From: Sulfuritalea sp.
GTDB taxonomy: Bacteria > Pseudomonadota > Gammaproteobacteria > Burkholderiales > Rhodocyclaceae
Length of the DNA: 64,000 nucleotides
NCBI GenBank assembly: GCA_016710465.1
Contig: JADJVS010000014.1
Coordinates: forward strand, 1,488,001-1,552,000
Direction: 5' to 3'
The position numbers and the translations under genes were made by a program. Below the pieces are notes generated by a model, which worked only from the letters and a program-made list of their open reading frames with translations, was not told the origin of the DNA and did no database searches. Below, in pieces: positions 16,279-23,947 of the stretch. Numbering within the stretch: the first letter of the stretch is position 1; the number at the start of each line of letters is the position of its first letter.

Positions 16279-16285
16279 GCCCAAC
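16279..16285 (-). other. Integron-type core site at the cassette start
   Basis: GTTGGGC on the minus strand fits GTTRRRY and begins the unit carrying the HEPN gene. A second core-like GTTAGCC lies 16 bp upstream (16296-16302), but no attC stem precedes them, so this could be the remnant of an attI site. No integrase gene is nearby. The rest of the gap 16256-16735 holds only the ~145 bp repeat and a dispersed repeat. Confidence 0.45.
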
Positions 16286-16557
16286 GTGATGTGTGGCTAA
16301 CAATCAGAGGAAAGCAATCCATCCCGACGGATAGTGTTTCGTCAATAGTGCCGGAAATAAATGGGGCCATGGGGTGGTTTCCTCAACGACTCCGCGAGTT
16401 GGTTGGGATTGGTGAAGCCCAATAGGCCGCGAAAGCCGCCGAGAAGAAGTTCCGTTTTCAATAGGGCGGAGATTACGCCTTTGGCAATTTCCCGTCCAGC
16501 ATAGGCAGGACCGAGGCGGGCGGGGTGGTTGCGGCGCTGGCCCTTGAGAGCCGCCGC

Positions 16558-16700
16558 GGCGAGGAGCCGTGCCAGGGGGTGTCCGCTGGCGTTGTCCGAC
16601 GACGCTGCCGGCTTCATCGGCAGCGGCTAGTTCAGCCAGCGGCCTGGCGCGGCACCGCAGCAAGGGGACCCTCTGGGCGGCGACCCAGGGCCGGGGGCGC
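16558..16700 (-). repeat. Intact copy of the ~145 bp repeat
   Basis: Read on the minus strand it runs from GCGCCCCCGGCCCTGGGTCG through GGCTGAACTAGCCGCTGCC to CTGGCACGGCTCCTCGCC. It is the uninterrupted counterpart of the repeat split by the IS1380 element; its CTAG at 16627-16630 corresponds to the duplicated target. Both copies include an ATGAAGCCGGCAGCGTCGTC start-like stretch, but no functional gene is apparent. Confidence 0.85.
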
Positions 16701-16708
16701 AACCGCCC

Positions 16709-16737
16709 CGTCCGCCGTGTTGCCAGCGCCGACTCTC
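16709..16737 (-). repeat. Dispersed ~30 bp repeat at the miaA stop
   Basis: On the minus strand the copy starts at the miaA TGA: GAGAGTCGGCGCTGGC followed by AACACGGCGGACG. The left part matches the family exactly; the right end diverges. Confidence 0.5.
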
Positions 16738-17665
16738 AGGCCAGATGCTTTTCGACGGTGGTGATTACGGTCGACACGGCGGACGCCGCGAGTGGGTCGA
16801 CCACCGCCAGCCCGTCCATCGAGCGCAGCCAGGTCAGTTGCCGCTTGGCGAACTGACGCGTGGCGTAGATGCCGCGCTCGCGCAACTCCTTCGCCGGCAG
16901 CGATCCTTCGAGCATCTCCCACACCTGGCGATAGCCGACGCAGCGCATCGAGGGCAGGCCGGCGTCGAGTGCGTATTTGTTGCGCAGCGATTTCACCTCG
17001 TCGACCAGCCCGGCCGCCAGCATGGCGGCGAAGCGCTCGCCGATGCGCGTGTGCAGGACGCTGCGGTCCGCTGGCACCAGCGCGATGGTGAGCATGTTGT
17101 AGGGCAGGGCGCTGGCAGCCTGCGCGGCGAAGAAGCTGCCCAGCGGGCGGCCGGTGAGGCGCAGCACTTCCAGTGCGCGCTGGATGCGTTGGGCATCGGT
17201 GGGCTTGAGGCGCGCCGCTGTCTGGGCGTCGTGGCGTGCGAGTTCGGCGTGCAGCGCGGGCCAGCCCTGGGCGGCGGCTTCGGCGTCGATCCGCGCGCGT
17301 AGTGCCGGGTCGGCCTGCGGCAGTTCGGCCAGGCCTTCGCGCAGAGCCTTGACATAGAGCATGGTGCCGCCGACCAGCAGGGGAATGCGGCCGGCGGCGG
17401 CGATGCTTTCCATTTCGCGCAGCGCATCGGCGCGAAAAGCGGCCGCCGAGTAGCGCTCCTCGGGCGTGATCAGGTCGATCAGGCGGTGCGGGAAGCGCGC
17501 CAGCGTTGCGGCGTCGGGCTTGGCGGTGCCGATGTCCATGTCGCGGAACACCTGGGCCGAATCGACGCTGACGATGTCGCAGGGAAAGCGCGTGGCGAGT
17601 TCGAAGGCCAGAGCCGTCTTGCCGCTCGCCGTCGGTCCGACGAGCAGGATTGCCGGGGGCAGCAC
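16736..17665 (-). CDS. miaA: tRNA dimethylallyltransferase
   Basis: A 309-residue protein that transfers a dimethylallyl group to A37 of tRNAs reading UNN codons. Seen: the P-loop GPTASGKT (residues 10-17), DSAQVFRDMDIGTAKP, HRLIDLITPEERYSAAAF, LLVGGTMLYVKAL and the C-terminal RQFAKRQLTWLR. The start is a GTG at 17665; the gene follows the SPFH-protein gene by 7 bp. The stop is directly followed by a dispersed repeat. Confidence 0.94.
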   Translation of the reverse strand: MLPPAILLVGPTASGKTALAFELATRFPCDIVSVDSAQVFRDMDIGTAKPDAATLARFPHRLIDLITPEERYSAAAFRADALREMESIAAAGRIPLLVGGTMLYVKALREGLAELPQADPALRARIDAEAAAQGWPALHAELARHDAQTAARLKPTDAQRIQRALEVLRLTGRPLGSFFAAQAASALPYNMLTIALVPADRSVLHTRIGERFAAMLAAGLVDEVKSLRNKYALDAGLPSMRCVGYRQVWEMLEGSLPAKELRERGIYATRQFAKRQLTWLRSMDGLAVVDPLAASAVSTVITTVEKHLA

Positions 17666-17672
17666 CCGATGC

Positions 17673-18527
17673 CTAGGCCTTGCGGCCGAGGATGCCGCGC
17701 AGGGTTTCCTGGATGTCGGCCGGGATCAGCACGGTCTTGGCGTTGTCCGAGCGGGCGAGGTTGCTGATCGCCGTGATGTATTTCTCGCCGAGCATGTAGC
17801 GCATCGGCGCTTCCTCGGTGCCGATGGCCTGCGTCACGCGCTTGATCGCCTCGGCGGAGGCTTCGGCCAGCGTCACCTGGGCCTCGGCATTGAGCCGCGC
17901 GGCTTCGAGTTGCGCCTCGGCGTTGAGGATGGTGGCCTGCTTGTTGCCTTCGGCCTTGGTCACCATGGCCTTGCGCTCGCGCTCGGCGCTGGCCTGGGCC
18001 TCCATCGCGCGCTGCATCGACTCGGACGGCTTGATGTCCTGGATCTCCACCGACTTCACGGTGAGGCCCCAGTCGATGGCTTCGTCGGCAATGCTCTCGC
18101 GCAGCCGCGCCTTGATCTTGTCGCGGTTGGAAAGCGCCTCGTCGAGTTGCATCTCGCCGATGATCGAACGCAGCGTGGTCATGATCATGTTGCGGATCGC
18201 CTCGGAGAAATCCGTCACGCCGTACACCGCCTTGATCGGGTCGGTGACCTTGATGAAGGCGATGGCGTTGGTCAGGATCACCGCGTTGTCCTTGGTGATG
18301 ACTTCCTGCTCCTGCACGTCGAGGATGATGTCCTTGGTGATGAGCTTGTAGCGCACCTGGTCGAGGTAGGGGACGATCACGTTGAGGCCGGGATGCAGCG
18401 TGCCGTGGTACTTGCCGAGGCGCTCGACGATCCACTCCTCGCCCTGCGGCACGATGCGTACGCCCTTGGCAATGGTGACCGCGACGAAGACGAAGATCGC
18501 GATGACGAAGAACATGAACTCGCCCAT
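17673..18527 (-). CDS. SPFH/band 7 membrane protein (QmcA-like)
   Basis: A 284-residue stomatin-like protein: one N-terminal membrane helix (FFVIAIFVFVAVTIAKGV), the SPFH domain with GLNVIVPYLDQVRYKLITKD, a long Ala/Glu-rich coiled coil (about residues 170-235) and a C-terminal segment ending ILGRKA. Such proteins form large membrane-bound rings and are usually paired with an NfeD protein, as here (10 bp downstream of it). They are linked to membrane organisation and protease control. Confidence 0.9.
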   Translation of the reverse strand: MGEFMFFVIAIFVFVAVTIAKGVRIVPQGEEWIVERLGKYHGTLHPGLNVIVPYLDQVRYKLITKDIILDVQEQEVITKDNAVILTNAIAFIKVTDPIKAVYGVTDFSEAIRNMIMTTLRSIIGEMQLDEALSNRDKIKARLRESIADEAIDWGLTVKSVEIQDIKPSESMQRAMEAQASAERERKAMVTKAEGNKQATILNAEAQLEAARLNAEAQVTLAEASAEAIKRVTQAIGTEEAPMRYMLGEKYITAISNLARSDNAKTVLIPADIQETLRGILGRKA

Positions 18528-18536
18528 GACGGCTCC

Positions 18537-18974
18537 TTATGATTTGACGACTTTCAGCAACTGCCCGTCCACCGCCTGCACCCGCACCCGCTCGCCGGCG
18601 GCAAGGGCTTCGTCGGAGAGGCAGGGCCAGACTTCGGAACCCATCAGCGGTTTCTGGAAGCGAACCTCACCCTTGCCGAAGGGCTCGACGGCGCGCACCA
18701 GCACGCCGATCTCGCCGAGCGCCTCGTCGGCCTGGCCCGAGCGCGTCTTGCTCGCCTGGCGGAAGACCTTGAACCACAGCGCGGTGAGCAGGGCCGAGGC
18801 AATGGTCCACAACAGGATTTGCGCTGCCAGCGACATGTCCGGAGCGGCCAGCAGCACCAGTCCGACCAGCAAGGCGCCCAGGCCGAACCAGATCAGGAAG
18901 AAGCTCGGGATCGCCAGTTCGGCGAGGCCGAGGGCAAGGCCCAGTACCATCCAGTGCCACCAGTCGGGGTTCAT
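18537..18974 (-). CDS. NfeD-like membrane protein
   Basis: A 145-residue protein with three hydrophobic segments in the first 70 residues and a C-terminal OB-fold domain (GEIGVLVRAVEPFGKGEVRF, GERVRVQAVDGQLLKVV). It matches the short NfeD class without a protease domain. It is transcribed together with the SPFH gene and probably works with it in membrane microdomains. Confidence 0.88.
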   Translation of the reverse strand: MNPDWWHWMVLGLALGLAELAIPSFFLIWFGLGALLVGLVLLAAPDMSLAAQILLWTIASALLTALWFKVFRQASKTRSGQADEALGEIGVLVRAVEPFGKGEVRFQKPLMGSEVWPCLSDEALAAGERVRVQAVDGQLLKVVKS

Positions 18975-19052
18975 GGCTGTCGTCGGCTATCCGATCGTCG
19001 TGCGAGCTGCCGAGTCTATCCGTCGGCAATGCCAAGTCAACTCGGTGGCCAC

Positions 19053-20807
19053 TTAGCGCCCGCGCATGAACAGCCGGTCCAGCTCGGCCATCGAGAGTTG
19101 CACCCAGGTCGGGCGGCCGTGGTTGCACTGGTCGGCGCGCTCGGTGGCTTCCATCTGGCGCAGCAGGGCATTCATTTCCATCAGGCCCAGCGCGCGATGG
19201 GCGCGCACCGCGCCGTGGCAGGCCATGGTCGCCAGCAGCTCGTTGCGCCGCGCTTCGACCACGCGGCTGGCGGGATGATCGGCCAGGTCCTGCAGCAGCT
19301 TGCGCACCAGTTCGTTCACGTTGCCGCCGGCCAGCAGGGCCGGCAGGCGGCGCACCGCGATTTCGCGCGGGCCGGCGGCGGCCATGTCGAATCCCAGCCC
19401 GGCCAGTGTGCTGGCCTGTTCCTCGACCACCGCCAGTTCCGCCGGGCTGGCGGAGATCACCAGCGGCACCAGCAAGGCCTGGGTGGCCGGCGGCCCGGCA
19501 TCGAGCCCGGCCTTGAGCTTTTCGTAGAGGATGCGTTCGTGCGCTGCGTGCATATCCACCAGCACCAGGCCGGCGGCGTTCTGCGCGAGGATGTAGATGC
19601 CATGCAGTTGGGCAATGGCGTAGCCGAGCAGGGGTGCGGCTGCATCCTCGGTCGGGGCACTAGTCGGCGCCGGCGATACGGCGTTTGCGTCGCCGGCAAA
19701 CGCGGCGCGGGCGAACTCCATGTAGGCGCGCGCGGCCGGCTCCGCCACGCCAAGGCCGGCCTGGCGCGATGCCGCGTAGGCGGCCGGGACGAAGACGCGG
19801 CCGGCGGGTGCCTCATTGCCAGCGGCGGCCAGCGGCGTGGCCAGGGTGCGCTGCAGGGCGTGGAAGACGAACTGGTGGATGCCACGTGCATCGCGGAAGC
19901 GCACTTCGGTCTTGGCCGGGTGCACGTTGACGTCGACGCCGGCGGGGTCGAGTTCGAGAAACAGTACATAGGCCGGGTGGCGCGCGCCGTGCAGGATGTC
20001 GGCCCAGGCCTGGCGCGCGGCGTGGGCCAGCAGCTTGTCGCGCACGAAGCGGCCATTGACGAAGAAATACTGCTCGTCGCGCCCGGCGCGCGAATAGGCC
20101 GGCAGCGCGGCGAGGCCCGACAGGCGCAGCGGGCCGGCGGCTTCATCCAGCGCCCGCGCCTGGGGGAAGAAGTCGTCGCCGATGATGTCGCGGGCGCGAT
20201 GCGGAAAATCGGCGCTGGCGAGACGGCGTTTCTGGCTGCCGTTGTGGCCGAGGCTGAAGGCGACGTCGGGCCGCGCCAGCGCCATGCGCCGCAGCACCTC
20301 GTCGCAATGGGCGTACTCGGTAGCGTCGGACTTGAGAAACTTGCGCCGTGCCGGGGTGTTGAAGTAGAGGTCGGCGACCTCGATCACCGTGCCGCCGTTG
20401 AGCGCGGCGGGTTCGACGCCGCCGCCCTCGCCGCGCAGGCGATAGGCGTGGGCTTGCGCGGACTGCCGGCTGGTGACCGCAACGCGGGCCACGGCGGCGA
20501 TCGAGGCCAGGGCCTCGCCGCGAAAGCCGAAGCTGGCGACGCGTTCCAGGTCGTCAAGGCTGGCGATCTTGCTCGTGGCGTGGCGCGCCAGGGCCAGCGG
20601 CAGGTCGTCGGCGGCAATGCCGCCGCCGTCATCGGTGACACGGATCAGGCGTACGCCGCCTTCTTCGAGCTGCACGTCGATCTTCGTGGCGCCGGCGTCG
20701 AGGCTGTTTTCCAGCAGTTCCTTGAGCACCGAGGCCGGGCGCTCCACCACCTCGCCGGCGGCGATCTGGCTGATCAGCAGGTCGGGCAGTGGTTTGATAA
20801 TTCCCAT
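19053..20807 (-). CDS. mutL: DNA mismatch repair protein MutL
   Basis: A 584-residue GHKL ATPase that links MutS mismatch recognition to strand incision. N-terminal motifs are complete: ISQIAAGEVVERPASVLKELLENSLDAGA, DDGGGI, RHATSKI and FGFRGEALASI; the C-terminal dimerisation domain follows a variable linker (about residues 340-400). The ATG at 20807 gives the standard MGIIKPLPD start; an upstream ATG would add twelve residues. A dispersed-repeat copy lies in the linker on the opposite strand. The C-terminal region lacks an obvious DQHA(x)2E(x)4E endonuclease motif (it reads DMHAAHERILYE), as in MutH-type organisms or with altered residues. Confidence 0.94.
   Translation of the reverse strand: MGIIKPLPDLLISQIAAGEVVERPASVLKELLENSLDAGATKIDVQLEEGGVRLIRVTDDGGGIAADDLPLALARHATSKIASLDDLERVASFGFRGEALASIAAVARVAVTSRQSAQAHAYRLRGEGGGVEPAALNGGTVIEVADLYFNTPARRKFLKSDATEYAHCDEVLRRMALARPDVAFSLGHNGSQKRRLASADFPHRARDIIGDDFFPQARALDEAAGPLRLSGLAALPAYSRAGRDEQYFFVNGRFVRDKLLAHAARQAWADILHGARHPAYVLFLELDPAGVDVNVHPAKTEVRFRDARGIHQFVFHALQRTLATPLAAAGNEAPAGRVFVPAAYAASRQAGLGVAEPAARAYMEFARAAFAGDANAVSPAPTSAPTEDAAAPLLGYAIAQLHGIYILAQNAAGLVLVDMHAAHERILYEKLKAGLDAGPPATQALLVPLVISASPAELAVVEEQASTLAGLGFDMAAAGPREIAVRRLPALLAGGNVNELVRKLLQDLADHPASRVVEARRNELLATMACHGAVRAHRALGLMEMNALLRQMEATERADQCNHGRPTWVQLSMAELDRLFMRGR
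19660..19688 (+). repeat. Dispersed repeat inside mutL (antisense)
   Basis: CTAGTCGGCGCCGGCGATAC then GGCGTTTGC, about 24 of 30 positions matching the family, in the part encoding the variable linker of MutL, where inserts are tolerated. Confidence 0.45.
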
Positions 20808-20902
20808 CGGTGGGATTATCGCCGGGATATGGGGCCGTAGCATCGGCTCGGGGATAGGGGGCTTCCGGTAAAATCGCCGCTTTCCGTCGCCACCGTCGCC
20901 CC

Positions 20903-21562
20903 GTGGAACTTCTTGCCCAGTTCATCGACATCATCCTGCATGTGGACAAGTACCTCGCGGCGCTGCTTGCGGAGTATGGCACCTGGATTTACGCCATCCT
21001 CTTCCTCATCGTCTTTTGCGAAACCGGCCTGGTGGTGACGCCCTTCCTGCCGGGCGATTCGCTGCTCTTCGTCGCCGGTGCCCTGGCCGCCACCAGCGGC
21101 GGCAGCTTCCAGATCGAGATCGTCATCGGCGTGCTGCTGGCGGCGGCGATCCTCGGCGACAACACCAACTACTGGATCGGGCGCTGGGCCGGCAAGCGCA
21201 TCCTGGCCTGGGGCGAGACGCATGCCCGCTTCTTCAACCGCAAGGCCTTCGACATGACCCACGCCTACTACGAGGCACATGGCGGCAAGACCATGCTGGT
21301 GGCGCGCTTCATGCCTTTCGTGCGCACCTTCGCGCCCTTCGTCGCCGGCGTCGGCAACATGAGCTATCCGCGCTATTTCGCCTTCGACCTGGCCGGCGCC
21401 TTCCTCTGGGTATTCTCGCTGTGCCTGGCCGGCTACTGGTTCGGCAACATTCCCTGGGTCAAGTCCAATCTTTCGCTGATCGTCTTCGGCACCATCGGGC
21501 TTTCGCTGTTGCCCCTGTTCCTCGCATGGCTGCGTCACCGCTTGTCGCCCAAGGCGTCCTGA
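20903..21562 (+). CDS. DedA family membrane protein
   Basis: A 219-residue DedA/SNARE-associated protein with family motifs FCETGLVVTPFLPGDSLLF, the GDNTNYWIGRWAG segment and the RFMPFVRTFAPFVAGVGNMSY loop. DedA proteins include undecaprenyl-phosphate or phospholipid flippases required for membrane and envelope homeostasis. The start is a GTG at 20903 just after a CCGGTAAAATCGCCG promoter-like context. The 3' end overlaps the next gene. Confidence 0.92.
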   Translation: MELLAQFIDIILHVDKYLAALLAEYGTWIYAILFLIVFCETGLVVTPFLPGDSLLFVAGALAATSGGSFQIEIVIGVLLAAAILGDNTNYWIGRWAGKRILAWGETHARFFNRKAFDMTHAYYEAHGGKTMLVARFMPFVRTFAPFVAGVGNMSYPRYFAFDLAGAFLWVFSLCLAGYWFGNIPWVKSNLSLIVFGTIGLSLLPLFLAWLRHRLSPKAS

Positions 21563-22302
21563 GCTTGCGCGGCGCGGCGGTGGCCGGCCTGTCCCTGCTG
21601 CTCGGCGCCTGCGCGCAGACCGGCGAACGGCCGCGCGGCGGCGGCGACAGCCTGGGCAACACGGTCGCCAGCTTCGACCCGAGGCAGATTGGCAAGGCCG
21701 ACATCGACCGCGTCGCCGACCTGCATCGGCGCGAGATTTTCGCCAGCGTGCGGGTGCTGGCCGAGAAGCTCTACCGGCGCAATCCGCGCGAATGGAAGAA
21801 GGGCGGCCACGCCAGCGTCGAGGCCGTGCTGGATCGCCTGCTTGATCCGCGAACCGGCTGGCGCCCGGTGGATGCCGCCGGCCGGCGCGGCACCGATGCC
21901 ATCCTGCTGGCGCTCTCCGCCGATTTCGCCGGCGATCGCGTCGCGGTATTCATCGGCGGCCTGGGCGGCATGCTGAATGCCGCCTTTGAAGAGAAGACCG
22001 AGTTCTACCTGCCCGATGAACTCGATCCGCAGAAGATCCACAACAGCGCGCGCAACCTCGAAATCGCCGCCTGGAAGCTGGCCAACGCCCGCGACACCAG
22101 CGGGGCGCTGCTGCTGGCGAGCAACGAGCTGGCCCAGGCCGGCCAGCCGGCGAACCTCAGCTTCGAGCGCGAGTTCGGCAAGATGATAGGCAACCTCGAC
22201 TTGCTCGCGGCCCTGCTCGCCGACAAGGGCCACCGTACCATCGCCCGCGTCGCGCAAGGCGTGGCGACGGCCGTGTTCCTGCCGGTGCCCTCGCTGCGAT
22301 GA
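21526..22302 (+). CDS. Conserved hypothetical lipoprotein
   Basis: A protein of up to 258 residues with a lipoprotein signal: Arg, hydrophobic stretch VAGLSLLLG and Cys in LLGAC. The mature part is helical with a conserved-looking block (RRGTDAILLALSADFAGDRVAVFIGGLGGML, then DPQKIHNSARNLEIAAWKL). I do not know a function. The ATG at 21526 overlaps the dedA end by 37 bp; a TTG at 21565 would start just before the signal. Its stop overlaps purN in an ATGA. Confidence 0.72.
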   Translation: MAASPLVAQGVLSLRGAAVAGLSLLLGACAQTGERPRGGGDSLGNTVASFDPRQIGKADIDRVADLHRREIFASVRVLAEKLYRRNPREWKKGGHASVEAVLDRLLDPRTGWRPVDAAGRRGTDAILLALSADFAGDRVAVFIGGLGGMLNAAFEEKTEFYLPDELDPQKIHNSARNLEIAAWKLANARDTSGALLLASNELAQAGQPANLSFEREFGKMIGNLDLLAALLADKGHRTIARVAQGVATAVFLPVPSLR

Positions 22303-22934
22303 AGCGCTATGTGATCCTCATCTCCGGGCGCGGCAGCAACATGGAATCGCTGCTCGACGCCGGCCTGCCCGGCGAATGCGCCGCCGTGATCAGCAACCGG
22401 CCGGATGCCGCCGGCCTGGAGAGTGCCGCCGCGCGCGGCGTGGCCACCGTCGCCATCGACCATCGCGGCTTCGCCAGCCGCGAGGACTTCGATGCCGCGC
22501 TGGCCGCCGAGATCGATCGCCGCGCGCCCGACCTGGTGCTGCTGGCCGGTTTCATGCGCATCCTCGGCGACGACTTCGTGCGCCGCTTCGAAGGCCGCCT
22601 GCTCAACATCCATCCCTCGCTGCTGCCGCTGTTTCCCGGCGTGAAGACCCACGCCCAGGCGCTGGCCGCCGGCGTGCGCGTGCATGGCTGCACGGTGCAT
22701 TTCGTTACGCCGGCCCTCGATGGCGGGCCGATCATCGCCCAGGCGGCGGTGCCGGTGCAAGCCGGCGACGACGCGGCGACGCTGGCGGCGCGCGTGCTGG
22801 CCGAGGAACACAGGCTGTATCCGCGCGTGGCGCGCTGGTTCCTCGACGGCCGCCTGCAACTGCTGGATGGACGGGCCTGTTTGCTGCACGAACCGGCCGC
22901 CACGGGCGCCCTGCATGTTCCGGCCGCCGATTGA
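22299..22934 (+). CDS. purN: Phosphoribosylglycinamide formyltransferase
   Basis: A 211-residue GAR transformylase using 10-formyl-tetrahydrofolate in purine synthesis. Family motifs: LISGRGSNMESLL, VISNRPDA, LAGFMRIL, the catalytic block LLNIHPSLLPLFPGVKTHAQAL, and HGCTVHFVTPALDGGPIIAQAAVPV. The ATG overlaps the previous stop. It is separated from purM by about 10 kb. Confidence 0.94.
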   Translation: MKRYVILISGRGSNMESLLDAGLPGECAAVISNRPDAAGLESAAARGVATVAIDHRGFASREDFDAALAAEIDRRAPDLVLLAGFMRILGDDFVRRFEGRLLNIHPSLLPLFPGVKTHAQALAAGVRVHGCTVHFVTPALDGGPIIAQAAVPVQAGDDAATLAARVLAEEHRLYPRVARWFLDGRLQLLDGRACLLHEPAATGALHVPAAD

Positions 22935-22957
22935 AGGCAGTCGGGAAGACGCGCCCC

Positions 22958-23947
22958 ATGCCCTTGTTGATCGCTTTCGCCGCTTCGGCGCTGCTGCACG
23001 CGGCGGCGCTGGTCGGCTCGGGCTGGGCGCTGCCGGGCAGCGACGAGGCGGAGCCGCCGACGACCACCATCGAGGCGGTGATCGCGCGGCCGGCGCCGCG
23101 CGCCGAGACGCCGCCGAAAGCCGCGCCGCGGCCGCCCGCCGCCAGGCCGCGCAATTCGCCGGTGAGTCTTGCCGGGGCGCCGGGTCCGGCTATGACGGTG
23201 CCGAGTCCCGAGCCATCGAGCACGGTCGCGCCTGCCGCGCCCCTGCCCGTGCCGCCGCCTGCCGCGCCACCGGCCGCCATGCCCGAGCCGGTAACGCCGG
23301 CGCCGCCAACTACGGCCCTGGCGGGACGCGGCCAGGTGCGCTATGCCATCACCCGTGGCGAGGGCGGCTTCGTCGTCGGCCAGGCCATCCACACCTGGGA
23401 ACACGACGGCTTCCGCTACCGCCTGCGCAGCGTCACCGAAACCACCGGTCTGGCTGCTCTGTTCAAGCCCGCGCGGGTGGTGCAAAGCAGCGAGGGCGAG
23501 CTGGCCGGCGAGGGCTTGCAGCCGCGCGAATTCCGCCACGAAAGAGTCGGCGGCGTGGACACGGCGAGTTTCGACTGGCCGGGCCGGGCCGTGGCCTTTG
23601 CCGGACGCCGCGAGGCCATCGTGGGCGGCACCCAGGACATGCTCTCGATGTATTACCAGTTGGTGCTGCTGGCGCCAACGCAAGGCGCGCTCGACATGCC
23701 GATCGCCACCGGACGCAAGCTGGAGAACTACCGCTTCGAGGTGCTGGGCGAGGAAACGCTGGCCTTGCCGGCGGGCCAACGTCGTGCCCTGCGCGTGCGC
23801 ACCCGCAGCGGCGGCGATACCATCGAACTCTGGCTGCATGCCGGCGAAGGCGCCGCATCCCGCGGCCTGCCGCTGAAAATCCGCTTCATCGATCGCAAGG
23901 GCGAAATCTTCGACCAGATCGCCGATGAAGCCGGGGAGACCCAATGA
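22958..23947 (+). CDS. DUF3108-domain protein with Pro/Ala-rich periplasmic linker
   Basis: A protein of about 329 residues: an N-terminal hydrophobic segment (LLIAFAASALLHAAALVGSGW) as in TonB-like proteins, a Pro/Ala-rich linker of about 80 residues, and a C-terminal beta-rich domain of the DUF3108 type (VRYAITRGEGGFVVGQAIHTWEHDG, LSMYYQLVLLAP, IRFIDRKGEIFDQ). It is probably anchored in the inner membrane and faces the periplasm. It overlaps the rRNA methyltransferase gene by 4 bp. A TTG at 22931 is an alternative start. Role unknown, possibly envelope related. Confidence 0.75.
   Translation: MPLLIAFAASALLHAAALVGSGWALPGSDEAEPPTTTIEAVIARPAPRAETPPKAAPRPPAARPRNSPVSLAGAPGPAMTVPSPEPSSTVAPAAPLPVPPPAAPPAAMPEPVTPAPPTTALAGRGQVRYAITRGEGGFVVGQAIHTWEHDGFRYRLRSVTETTGLAALFKPARVVQSSEGELAGEGLQPREFRHERVGGVDTASFDWPGRAVAFAGRREAIVGGTQDMLSMYYQLVLLAPTQGALDMPIATGRKLENYRFEVLGEETLALPAGQRRALRVRTRSGGDTIELWLHAGEGAASRGLPLKIRFIDRKGEIFDQIADEAGETQ
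23541..23571 (+). repeat. Dispersed repeat-like copy inside the DUF3108 gene
   Basis: AAAGAGTCGGCGGCGTGGAC then ACGGCGAGTTTC; both ends match the family but the centre is shifted. It reads RVGGVDTASF in the gene frame. Confidence 0.35.

Noticed and set aside
16256..16735. An integron integrase gene next to the cassette
   Set aside because: No frame in this gap carries tyrosine-recombinase motifs; it holds only a possible attI remnant and repeats.
18819..20840. 673-codon open frame antisense to mutL
   Set aside because: High GC keeps the antisense frame open; the mutL motifs on the minus strand are complete and the antisense text is Gly/Ala/His/Gln-rich with no domain.
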